Source: an archaeon
GTDB taxonomy: Archaea > Asgardarchaeota > Hermodarchaeia > Hermodarchaeales > Hermodarchaeaceae
Assembly (NCBI GenBank): GCA_016550415.1
Contig: JABXGU010000073.1
Span: 1 to 8,673 of the forward strand
DNA: 8,673 nucleotides
Reading direction: 5' to 3'
Each line of letters starts with the position of its first letter. Within the stretch, counting starts at the first letter, position 1. The position numbers were made by a program, and so were the translations under genes. Below, in pieces: positions 1-5,854 of the stretch. Under the pieces are notes generated by a model. The model was given only the letters and a program-made list of their open reading frames with translations. It was not told the DNA's origin and made no database searches.

Positions 1-452
1 CGTTCGGGTCGGAAGGTTCCTTCGGTGTCGATGTAGGCGGCTTTTGCTGCGCAGCCTCCTTGTTCTGCTGGAACTTGGACGTTGACGCAGAGTTGGTGGC
101 AGAGTTGGGTTTTGCCGCTGCGGAAGGCGCCAGCGAATTCTGTCATGGATCCGGTTTCGACGCCGCCTCCTAGGAGTGCGTCTAGTTCTCTGCTGCTTGT
201 GGTTATGCGTTCGATGGTTTGGCGTTTTTTCCAGAGTTTGTCGGCTGTTTCTATGCCTATTGAAGCGAGGCGTTGTGCGGATTCGATGATTTTTTGGGCG
301 GTGGCTGCGCCTATGCCTGCTAGGCTCGTTAGTTCCTTGACTGTGGCTGCGGCGATGCCTTCGATTGTGCGGAAGCCACATTCTTCCAGTTTTTGGGCGA
401 CGGTGGGTCCGATGCCGTCGATTTGTTCAAGTTCTGAGGGCATTTTTTCCAT
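1..452 (-). CDS. radA: DNA repair and recombination protein RadA, N-terminal part (cut by window edge)
   Basis: RadA is the archaeal RecA/Rad51 recombinase: it forms ATP-dependent filaments on single-stranded DNA and drives strand exchange. The first 150 codons are visible. Residues about 8-60 hold two helix-hairpin-helix DNA-binding motifs (IDGIGPTVAQKL and LAGIGAATAQKI). The linker to the ATPase core follows, then ITTSSRELDALLGGGVETGS and a Walker A loop GAFRSGKT (residues 108-115, with the Lys and Thr needed for ATP). The visible part ends in YIDTEGTFRPE, typical of the RadA core. The start is ATG at 450-452 (MEKMPSEL); a second in-frame ATG at 441-443 is equally possible, and neither has a strong Shine-Dalgarno. 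The linker has IETA where Rad51/RadA proteins often carry the FxxA polymerisation motif. Codons are strongly C-ending, as in the solute-binding protein gene. It lies downstream of the AOR gene on the same strand, but 245 bp away, so it probably has its own promoter. Confidence 0.95.
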   Translation of the reverse strand, partial: MEKMPSELEQIDGIGPTVAQKLEECGFRTIEGIAAATVKELTSLAGIGAATAQKIIESAQRLASIGIETADKLWKKRQTIERITTSSRELDALLGGGVETGSMTEFAGAFRSGKTQLCHQLCVNVQVPAEQGGCAAKAAYIDTEGTFRPE

Positions 453-497
453 CCCATTACTCAAATTACAATTTCTTTGTGGGTGTGTGGGCAGGTT

Positions 498-512
498 AAT
501 TCCTTTTTTATG
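498..512 (-). promoter_or_regulatory. candidate radA TATA box
   Basis: On the minus strand the sequence reads ACCATAAAAAAGGAA, an AT-rich TATA-like element about 50-60 bases before the radA ATG. An archaeal TATA box about 25 bases before the transcription start would put the mRNA start near 473-480, with a leader of about 20-30 bases. This is inferred from base composition and spacing only. Confidence 0.35.
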
Positions 513-657
513 GTTGTATTAGTGGAGTTAAGCTGCTTGGTGGGTTTGTTGGTTGTGTTCCTTATTTAACGTAATTGGTTGCTAAAGATGTCTCGCCCAC
601 CTGCAGTTCCATCTCTTTTTTCGTTATTCTTTAAATGGCTTTGACACCCCTCTGGCT

Positions 658-672
658 AAGTGAAAAACAGGT
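658..672 (-). terminator. weak U-tract terminator after AOR gene
   Basis: On the minus strand, about 30 bases after the AOR stop codon, the sequence reads CCTGTTTTTCAC, giving a run of five T. Archaeal termination often needs only a U-tract. There is no clear hairpin, so support is weak. Confidence 0.25.
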
Positions 673-697
673 TATCCTTTTTGTTCTATGTTTGTAT

Positions 698-2578
698 CTA
701 TCTGGTCCTCTGGTCAACGAGGCTGCTGAGCCCTAGTTTTTGTAGTGCTTTTCTTGTTGGGTTTCCATCGGAATCGCATCCTCGGAGTCGATATAGTTTG
801 GTGAGGCTGTCTTCGAAGTCTTGTTGGCTGACAAAGGCTGTGAGTCCTTTCATTGGACCGTTCGGTATTGGTTCCTTCATGTGACGCGGGGGGAGTTTAT
901 CATAGGCGCGTGGTGGCTTATCATATTCTCGTATGTTGAATAAACGCGATAAGAGCCAAATCCTTGATGCTATCTCTCTGACTGTTTTTTCTGTTGATTC
1001 GATTCCTGTAGCTATTTGATAGATGCGGGCGCAATCTTTGTTCGAGATTGGAGGAATTATAGAGTGTGTGAAATGGCAGAGTATGAGTGAATCCTTTAGG
1101 ATCTTCAAATCCTGTTGTTCAACAAGGGAAGGCAATACTTTGAGTGCACTCATTTGAGGGATTTCTTTTGTTACGGGCCAGCCGCTAAGATGGCTTGCGC
1201 CTGATGCTGCTGTGGCGAAGCTGAGTCCAAGTCCCAGTTTGCCTCTGGGGTCCCATGCAGGGAATTCCAATCCTTTGACATGGATTGCGAGTTGTTCTGC
1301 TTTTGGTCCAAGTTGCTGAGCGAAATTTCGGCTTCCTTCTGCGAGTAAGTTGCCTAGTCCTTTTCGGCTGGCAATTTTTTGTATTGTTTGGAGGACTCCT
1401 TTGCAGTCACCAAACTTGATTCCTTCTGCTTGCTCTTTTTCTGGTAGAAGTTCTTTTTCTGTGAGTTCCATTAGCAAGCCGATTACGTTGCCCGTGCTAA
1501 TTGTATCCAAACCTAGTAGGTTGCAGATGTGGTTGATTTGTATGATGGCTTCAGTGTCCTTAAGTCCAAGGTTGCCGCCTATCATCCCTAGGGTCTCATA
1601 TTCTGGTAGTGCTACATCTCCTGTGTATTCGTATTGTGCCCAAGAAAATTGTTTTTTAATTATCCAAGCACAACTGATAGCGCAGTTTTCACAGGGTCTG
1701 CGTCTAATTTGGTTGTCTAGGCTTGACTCTAGATTTTCTGAAGTTAATTTTGGATAATTCTCAAAGTATGTGGTTTTGTAATTATATGTTGGAAACATGC
1801 CAACGGTATTGGAATACTCAACAAGCCAGGGTGTTCCATGATAGTGTAATGAATGTTTTTTCTGCTTGGCTTTCCGTGCTCTTGCCATTAACTCCTTGAC
1901 AAGGGATAATTCTTTACCAGTATCTGGTGTCGGAATGAAACCAGGCGTTCCCCTTATTGTTATTGCTTTTAGCCGCTTTGATCCAAAGACTGCTCCTAAT
2001 CCGCCACGAGCTAGATTGCGAAAGTAATTGTGTGTTAAACAGGCGAAGCGAACCAGTTTTTCTCCCGCAGGACCAGCGGATAAAACACTGATTTTTGGGT
2101 CTGTCTTCTTAAGTGCAAGTTCAACCTTGTGTGTTGTTTTACCCCAGAGGTGTTTCGCATCCTTAATTGCAGTTTCTCCAGGACTTATTTGTACCCATAC
2201 TGGTTTCTCTGCCTGTCCTTGCACAATGAGCAAATCATATCCTGCACGTTTCAGCTCTGGACCCAATTGTCCTCCCATATTGCTATCAATATAGAGATTT
2301 GTCAATGGGCTCTTTGAGACTGCAGCACAGCGTCCTGTAATTGGCACTCTTGTTGCTTGAACAGGACCACTTGCTAGATAAAACCTGTTCTCCGGACCAA
2401 GAGGATCTGAGCCAGCTGGTACTTCCTGATAAAGATAATATGTTGCAAGTCCTTTGCCTCCCATAAATTGTGATAACACATCAGATGAAATGTTCTCCTC
2501 CTTGATTCGATTATTTGATAAATCCACTCGGAGCAGCTTACCAGTCCAGCCATACACCTGTGTCAATCTCCATGACAT
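698..2578 (-). CDS. tungsten-dependent aldehyde:ferredoxin oxidoreductase family protein
   Basis: AOR-family enzymes are cytoplasmic tungstopterin, [4Fe-4S] proteins that oxidise aldehydes to carboxylic acids and reduce ferredoxin. The product (626 residues from ATG 2578) is close to the usual family length. The N-terminal domain is typical: YGWTGKLLRVDLS (10-22), GGKGLATYYL, a SGPVQATRVP stretch, and RGGLGAVFGSKRLKAI near 192-207. The cluster ligands are visible as C297-x2-C300-x3-C304 and C502 (numbering from TTG 2581). Conserved PEYET (326-330), GLDTIS (357-362), GLEFPAWDPRG (437-447) and H464 fit the tungstopterin and active-site regions. The second pterin motif reads DSLILC (497-502), with I where G is usual, and the first reads NLLGLD (354-359), with N where Pyrococcus AOR has D. 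A TTG at 2579-2581 directly precedes the ATG; the start could be either. The substrate cannot be told from sequence. It is transcribed divergently from the solute-binding protein gene. Confidence 0.93.
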   Translation of the reverse strand: MSWRLTQVYGWTGKLLRVDLSNNRIKEENISSDVLSQFMGGKGLATYYLYQEVPAGSDPLGPENRFYLASGPVQATRVPITGRCAAVSKSPLTNLYIDSNMGGQLGPELKRAGYDLLIVQGQAEKPVWVQISPGETAIKDAKHLWGKTTHKVELALKKTDPKISVLSAGPAGEKLVRFACLTHNYFRNLARGGLGAVFGSKRLKAITIRGTPGFIPTPDTGKELSLVKELMARARKAKQKKHSLHYHGTPWLVEYSNTVGMFPTYNYKTTYFENYPKLTSENLESSLDNQIRRRPCENCAISCAWIIKKQFSWAQYEYTGDVALPEYETLGMIGGNLGLKDTEAIIQINHICNLLGLDTISTGNVIGLLMELTEKELLPEKEQAEGIKFGDCKGVLQTIQKIASRKGLGNLLAEGSRNFAQQLGPKAEQLAIHVKGLEFPAWDPRGKLGLGLSFATAASGASHLSGWPVTKEIPQMSALKVLPSLVEQQDLKILKDSLILCHFTHSIIPPISNKDCARIYQIATGIESTEKTVREIASRIWLLSRLFNIREYDKPPRAYDKLPPRHMKEPIPNGPMKGLTAFVSQQDFEDSLTKLYRLRGCDSDGNPTRKALQKLGLSSLVDQRTR

Positions 2579-2628
2579 CAATCATCAAGAATATTAGAAA
2601 CCATATGTTAGCAGGGTCAAAAAATGAT

Positions 2629-2687
2629 TTTTGCATCTAAATATAATAACAATAGAGTTATAATAAAAATAATTGATTAATGCAAAA
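2629..2687. repeat. 8-bp inverted repeat flanking the AT-rich core of a divergent promoter
   Basis: TTTTGCAT at 2629-2636 and its exact complement ATGCAAAA at 2680-2687 enclose 43 AT-rich bases containing the TATA-like elements. Arm centres are 51 bp apart, close to five helical turns. The left arm overlaps a second small inverted repeat, CAAAAA-ATGA-TTTTTG at 2618-2633. The layout suits paired operator sites for a dimeric regulator, but AT-rich DNA makes chance matches more likely, so this is a suggestion only. Confidence 0.35.
2637..2650 (-). promoter_or_regulatory. candidate AOR TATA box
   Basis: Read on the minus strand, this AT-rich stretch is GTTATTATATTTAG, a good TATA-like sequence. 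With the usual spacing, transcription would start near 2610-2615, giving a leader of about 35 bases before the AOR start. It lies just inside one arm of the TTTTGCAT/ATGCAAAA inverted repeat. Inferred from sequence only. Confidence 0.4.
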
Positions 2688-2748
2688 CATTCCTCTTTTT
2701 CCATCTCTAAAACACATTCATAGCAGTTTTTTCCTCAACAAAAAGTCA

Positions 2749-2760
2749 TTTAAGTAATAA
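2749..2760 (+). promoter_or_regulatory. candidate TATA box of the solute-binding protein gene
   Basis: The sequence TTTAAGTAATAA lies about 80 bases before the TTG start. An archaeal TATA box here would place the transcription start near 2776-2780, so the mRNA would begin about at the 2778-2799 hairpin. Inferred from composition and spacing. Confidence 0.35.
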
Positions 2761-2771
2761 GACTTCCAAGT

Positions 2772-2799
2772 AGAGCGTATCGTAGCTCTAGCTACGGTA
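2772..2799 (+). promoter_or_regulatory. leader hairpin with an overlapping alternative fold
   Basis: CGTAGC (2781-2786) pairs perfectly with GCTACG (2791-2796) around the loop TCTA. In RNA the stem can extend by one G-U and two A-U pairs to 2778-2799. AGAGC (2772-2776) can instead pair with GCTCT (2785-2789), a fold that excludes the first. The hairpin ends 32 bases before the TTG start and 17 bases before the AGAGGT ribosome-binding-like site. It could be a stabilising 5' hairpin, an operator in DNA form, or a simple attenuating structure. No known riboswitch class is recognised. Confidence 0.4.
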
Positions 2800-2814
2800 A
2801 GAAAAACAAAAACC

Positions 2815-2821
2815 AAGAGGT
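2815..2821 (+). promoter_or_regulatory. Shine-Dalgarno-like site deciding the TTG start
   Basis: AGAGGT lies about 10 bases before TTG 2832 and partly matches the complement of the archaeal 16S rRNA 3' end. It supports the TTG start, which also places the signal peptide correctly. Confidence 0.5.
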
Positions 2822-2831
2822 TTAAAATAAA

Positions 2832-4673
2832 TTGGAGCGAAAAACAATCGTACAATTACTTGCAGTTGTAATGGTTTGTGCTCTCCTGCCATTCTTTCTA
2901 GCGCCAACAAGTGTTGGACAAGTGAATGCAAAATACAAGGCACCTGCTTGGGAAGGTTTTGATCCTACAGGTCCTTACGCCGATTCTGTTGTCTTCAAAA
3001 TAATCGGTGGTCAAGATGTAATGGTAGCTTCATTGCGAACAGGTGAAATCGATATTATCACAGACTTCATTGATGACGCAGCAATTATTGCTGAACTCGA
3101 AGCTGACCCCAATGTCGTCGTTGAGCAAACATTGAGGCGAGGTTTCGGGCACCTAACTTTCAACTGCTTGAACTACCCCTATACATTCCCTGAATTTCGC
3201 AGGGCAGTAAACCTTCTACTTGATAAATATGAATTCTCCGATATCATGTGGGGCGGCATTGGTTACCCACTTGACTCACCAATCCCAACGAACACTCCCC
3301 CATGGCACAACGATGCCGTTGAAGGAACATACTACGAGTCTGATATTCCTGCTGCCAGAGCAGCACTAGAGAGTGCTGGCTTCGAAGATCTTGACAGTGA
3401 CGGATACTACGAGGCACCCAACGGTGAATCATTCACCCTAAGAATTGCTTATCACCTTGTAGGTACCAACTGGCAAGCAGCCTGGCAATCAGCTCAAGAT
3501 GAGTTTGATGATGCAGGTATCAGAATGGAGACTATGCCTGTCGACTTCAACACCTACCTTGACCAGATGTACCAAATTCCACGTGCCTACGAAGCAATAG
3601 CTTTTGGATATTCAACAGGTCCTAATCCATTGTTCCTCTCTGAATTTAGAACTGAACTAATTCCAGAACCCTATGGTAACATATGGAACTGGTCCAACGA
3701 GGACTTTGACACAGCTGTAGAGAACATGCTTGCAGCCACCACAATGGAGGATGCATTGGACTACTGTTATGAAGCACAAGAAATCTTCGTGTACAACAGT
3801 CCATTAGTTGTTACCTACACCAACTTGAACGTTAACGCCATCCGAAATGACAGATGGACTGGCTGGATTAACGCCCCTGGTTGGTCAATTGGTATCAGCA
3901 ATGATTGGACTCCACAGGTTGTCAAGCTGAAGGAAGGCGCTGAAGGTCGTGACACAACCACTGGTACAGGTGGCACCTTCAACTCCATGCTTCCTGTTAC
4001 CATAGACACTCAAAACCCGTTGATGTCAACCTCATCATACGGTATCCACGTTCTTGACCAGATCTACACAAGTTTGGTTGGCTCCCTCAGCCCAATCGAC
4101 CTAGAGGTAACACCATATGGCAACGGTCTTGCCTCAGGCTGGACCCAGACACTAGTAAGCACTCCCTCTCCTCACTGGGAGTTCACCTTCACCTTGCATG
4201 AAAACGCCACATGGCATGACGGTGTTCCAGTAACTGCAGACGATGTTGTCTTCAGCTACAACTACATCGATGAAAATGAGATGCCCAACTTCATCAGCGC
4301 ACGTGCATATTTCGACTCAGTTGAGAAACTAGGCAATTTCCAGGTCAAGGTTGTCGCTACCTCTGACAGCTACTGGGCTTGGGAATACCTGCGAAGCTGG
4401 ACTATCCTTCCTGAGCACATTTGGGAAGGTATCGTGAACCCAATAACCTACACGAACCCAGTCCCGATTGGCTGTGGTCCATACAAGTGGGCTGAATACG
4501 TTGAGGGTGAATACATCAAACTTGACTTTCACGATGGCTACTTCCGTGGCGTCCTTGGACACCAACCAACTGAAGGAGGCCAAGTGAGCTTAGTCGGTCT
4601 CTACCTTGCTGTCGGAGTACTAGTAATTGTCGTGGTTCTTCTTGGCAGTGTCTGGTACCTGCGCAAGAAGTAG
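2832..4673 (+). CDS. family 5 (peptide-type) ABC solute-binding protein, apparently circularly permuted, C-terminally membrane-anchored
   Basis: This 613-residue protein resembles DppA/OppA-type extracellular binding proteins, which capture peptides or similar solutes for ABC importers. It starts with a signal peptide (about 1-33, ending VNA) and ends with a membrane helix (about 586-609) followed by RKK, so it should sit outside the cell on a membrane anchor. The order of its parts is unusual. Residues about 48-370 match what is normally the second half of the fold: SVVFKIIGG, SLRTGEIDII, FNCLNYPYTFPEFRRAVNLLLDK split across 110-132, and GGIGYPLDSPIP at 141-152. Residues about 380-572 match the normal first half: NPLMSTSSYGIHVLDQIYTS (395-414), the cluster-5 signature WHDGVPVTADDVVFSY (461-476), ILPEHIW and PIGCGPYKWAEYVEGEYIKL. 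Start is TTG with AGAGGT upstream; no other good start precedes the signal peptide. C-ending codons suggest strong expression. No permease or ATPase gene is in the window. Confidence 0.88.
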   Translation: MERKTIVQLLAVVMVCALLPFFLAPTSVGQVNAKYKAPAWEGFDPTGPYADSVVFKIIGGQDVMVASLRTGEIDIITDFIDDAAIIAELEADPNVVVEQTLRRGFGHLTFNCLNYPYTFPEFRRAVNLLLDKYEFSDIMWGGIGYPLDSPIPTNTPPWHNDAVEGTYYESDIPAARAALESAGFEDLDSDGYYEAPNGESFTLRIAYHLVGTNWQAAWQSAQDEFDDAGIRMETMPVDFNTYLDQMYQIPRAYEAIAFGYSTGPNPLFLSEFRTELIPEPYGNIWNWSNEDFDTAVENMLAATTMEDALDYCYEAQEIFVYNSPLVVTYTNLNVNAIRNDRWTGWINAPGWSIGISNDWTPQVVKLKEGAEGRDTTTGTGGTFNSMLPVTIDTQNPLMSTSSYGIHVLDQIYTSLVGSLSPIDLEVTPYGNGLASGWTQTLVSTPSPHWEFTFTLHENATWHDGVPVTADDVVFSYNYIDENEMPNFISARAYFDSVEKLGNFQVKVVATSDSYWAWEYLRSWTILPEHIWEGIVNPITYTNPVPIGCGPYKWAEYVEGEYIKLDFHDGYFRGVLGHQPTEGGQVSLVGLYLAVGVLVIVVVLLGSVWYLRKK

Positions 4674-4711
4674 ATGCACCTTCATCTGAGTGCAAAACAC
4701 TTCCCTAACAT

Positions 4712-4746
4712 AGGTGCTGGAAACAGCACCTTCTCCCTTCTTTTTT
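4712..4746 (+). terminator. hairpin plus T-run terminator after the solute-binding protein gene
   Basis: AGGTGCTG (4712-4719) and CAGCACCT (4724-4731) form a perfect 8-bp stem closed by a GAAA tetraloop, followed by pyrimidine-rich sequence and six T at 4741-4746. It begins 39 bases after the stop codon. Archaea mainly use U-tracts, but a stable GNRA-capped stem would also protect the 3' end of the mRNA. Confidence 0.65.
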
Positions 4747-4756
4747 GGTATATTGA
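4745..4756 (+). promoter_or_regulatory. candidate TATA box of the presenilin-like gene
   Basis: TTGGTATATTGA is TATA-like and would give a start near 4775 and a leader of about 65 bases. A second AT-rich stretch at 4819-4828 is an alternative that would give a nearly leaderless transcript at ATG 4854. Neither can be preferred from sequence alone. Confidence 0.25.
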
Positions 4757-4841
4757 ATTATTGTGAGTGCTATCCTTGATAGGAAACTGCATCAGTTTTT
4801 TGGTTTTGCCCCCTTCGGTAAGATTTTAACAGGATAATCAT

Positions 4842-5750
4842 TTGATTTGTCCTATGGAACAAGATGGTGTGCTTAGCTGGCGATTGCGTATACGATCGCT
4901 TTTCCCGCCTGTGCTAGCGATGATTTTGTCTATTCTTCTGACCTCAATGATAATTGCTTCTAATCCCCCTCTCTATGCCTTTGTATTTCCAGATGCAGCT
5001 GAATTGACCGAAGGGCTGTTAGTAATTGTACTTATTGGAGTTATTGGAGGCATCGCGACTTTAATAACGTTTAAAGTGTTTCAACATGGCGGCGAGTTGC
5101 TCAATCGAATAGTTATTGCGGTTTTTGTATCTCCTGTATTTTTCCTATTGACCATATTTGTTGGTCAGGCGATTCTTCTTCTCCTCTTTTTTCAAGGAAT
5201 GAATAACCTCCATTATTCATTTATTGCCATGGCATCGATTTTCTTTTCTTCAATGTCTCTTGTCCTGATTTTCACAGATGCACTGAGTCCATCGTTTCGC
5301 AATGTTGTATTCACAATCTACGGATTGATTCTTGGAGTATTCATTGGGTGCAGTCTTTCATGGTACGCTTCATTGGCCCTACTGATAGTATTAGGCGCAG
5401 AAGACACACTCTTCGCTACTAGACTTGGAAAAACTATTGTTGAAGCTGATCCACATCAACATGCTCGTGCTGCCTTTGCCTTCATGGTTGGACCAATCAT
5501 GATTGGCATTGGGGATCTTGTAGTCTATGCTGCCTTGGTCGCTTACGCTCTCCGCTTCTTTGGTTGGACCATTGCTTATGTGACGATGTTTACAATACTG
5601 ATTGGTTGTATTATTAATGCGCATCTTGTTTCTCGTCGTCCAAACCGTGTCTTGCCTGGTTTACCAATCCCGCTGATCTGCGCATTTGTACCTATTCTCT
5701 TTAGTCTGACACAGTTTATATTATTAGGCATGGGAATTGGTCTCTTCTAG
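4842..5750 (+). CDS. presenilin/signal-peptide-peptidase-like intramembrane aspartyl protease
   Basis: The product (302 residues) is very hydrophobic, with about nine membrane segments (roughly 22-40, 56-77, 88-117, 125-146, 154-172, 175-190, 212-235, 240-262, 271-298), the presenilin topology. It carries the family's three signatures in order and in the expected helices: a TM6 aspartate at D188 (LGAEDTLFA), the TM7 motif GIGD at 222-225 (D225), and a PAL-like motif LPGLPIP at 271-277 in TM9. In presenilin and SPP enzymes the two aspartates cut substrate helices inside the membrane. Two signature residues differ: ED replaces YD, and PGLP replaces PALP. The TTG start has AGGA seven bases upstream; ATG 4854 is the alternative. 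Prepilin peptidases share GxGD but lack the PAL-like motif, so they fit less well. The gene is 104 bp upstream of the Rab-like GTPase on the same strand. Substrates are unknown. Confidence 0.8.
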   Translation: MICPMEQDGVLSWRLRIRSLFPPVLAMILSILLTSMIIASNPPLYAFVFPDAAELTEGLLVIVLIGVIGGIATLITFKVFQHGGELLNRIVIAVFVSPVFFLLTIFVGQAILLLLFFQGMNNLHYSFIAMASIFFSSMSLVLIFTDALSPSFRNVVFTIYGLILGVFIGCSLSWYASLALLIVLGAEDTLFATRLGKTIVEADPHQHARAAFAFMVGPIMIGIGDLVVYAALVAYALRFFGWTIAYVTMFTILIGCIINAHLVSRRPNRVLPGLPIPLICAFVPILFSLTQFILLGMGIGLF

Positions 5751-5765
5751 ACTCATAAAGAAATG

Positions 5766-5826
5766 GACTGGGTGACATGAAACTTAGAACGAAAGCTTTA
5801 ATGCCCAAATAGCACTTCACCCATTC
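5766..5826 (+). repeat. inverted repeat upstream of the GTPase gene
   Basis: TGGGTGA (5769-5775) is exactly complementary to TCACCCA (5817-5823); after one mismatch two further bases also pair (GA 5766-5767 with TC 5825-5826). The 41-base spacer contains the TATA-like CTTTAATG. It could be an operator pair around the GTPase promoter or a long-loop mRNA structure after the protease gene. A 7-bp match can occur by chance. Confidence 0.25.
5794..5802 (+). promoter_or_regulatory. candidate TATA box of the GTPase gene
   Basis: The stretch around AGCTTTAATG lies about 55 bases before the TTG start, so transcription would begin near 5822-5828 with a leader of about 30 bases. Co-transcription with the protease gene is also possible. 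Confidence 0.25.
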
Positions 5827-5842
5827 AATAAGTATCCATCAT

Positions 5843-5849
5843 GGAAGGG
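5843..5849 (+). promoter_or_regulatory. Shine-Dalgarno-like site for the GTPase TTG start
   Basis: GGAAGGG ends five bases before TTG 5855. It supports that start over the nearby ATG at 5841, which is in another frame, and over the in-frame methionines at residues 26-27, which would remove the beta-strand before the P-loop. Confidence 0.45.
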
Positions 5850-5854
5850 TTACT

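Larger units (their letters stand above)
453..697. other. radA-AOR intergenic region
   Basis: These 245 bases lie between two minus-strand genes. I see the TATA-like element of radA near 498-512 and a weak T-run after the AOR gene at 663-667. A 16-codon ATG frame (562-612, minus) is too short and has no recognisable product. I see no tRNA, repeat array or conserved gene here. Confidence 0.5.

Noticed and set aside
82..522. Open plus-strand frame of 146 codons
   Set aside because: It lies antisense to the clear radA coding sequence and its translation resembles no family.
562..612. 16-codon ATG frame on the minus strand between AOR and radA
   Set aside because: Too short, no recognised product, and only a weak purine stretch before it.
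1350..1757. Open plus-strand frame of 135 codons
   Set aside because: It is antisense to conserved AOR sequence including the cluster cysteines.
2560..2600. C/D-box small RNA suggested by TTGATGATTGATG on the minus strand
   Set aside because: No matching D box (CTGA) or C'/D' pair at the right spacing, and the site overlaps the AOR start.
4770..4782. CTATC-CTT-GATAG hairpin
   Set aside because: Five pairs and a three-base loop with no T-run; easily a chance match.
4842..5750. Type IV prepilin peptidase as the identity of the GxGD protein
   Set aside because: The PAL-like LPGLPIP in the last helix, the TM6 aspartate and the nine-segment layout fit presenilin/SPP better, and there are no pilin genes nearby.
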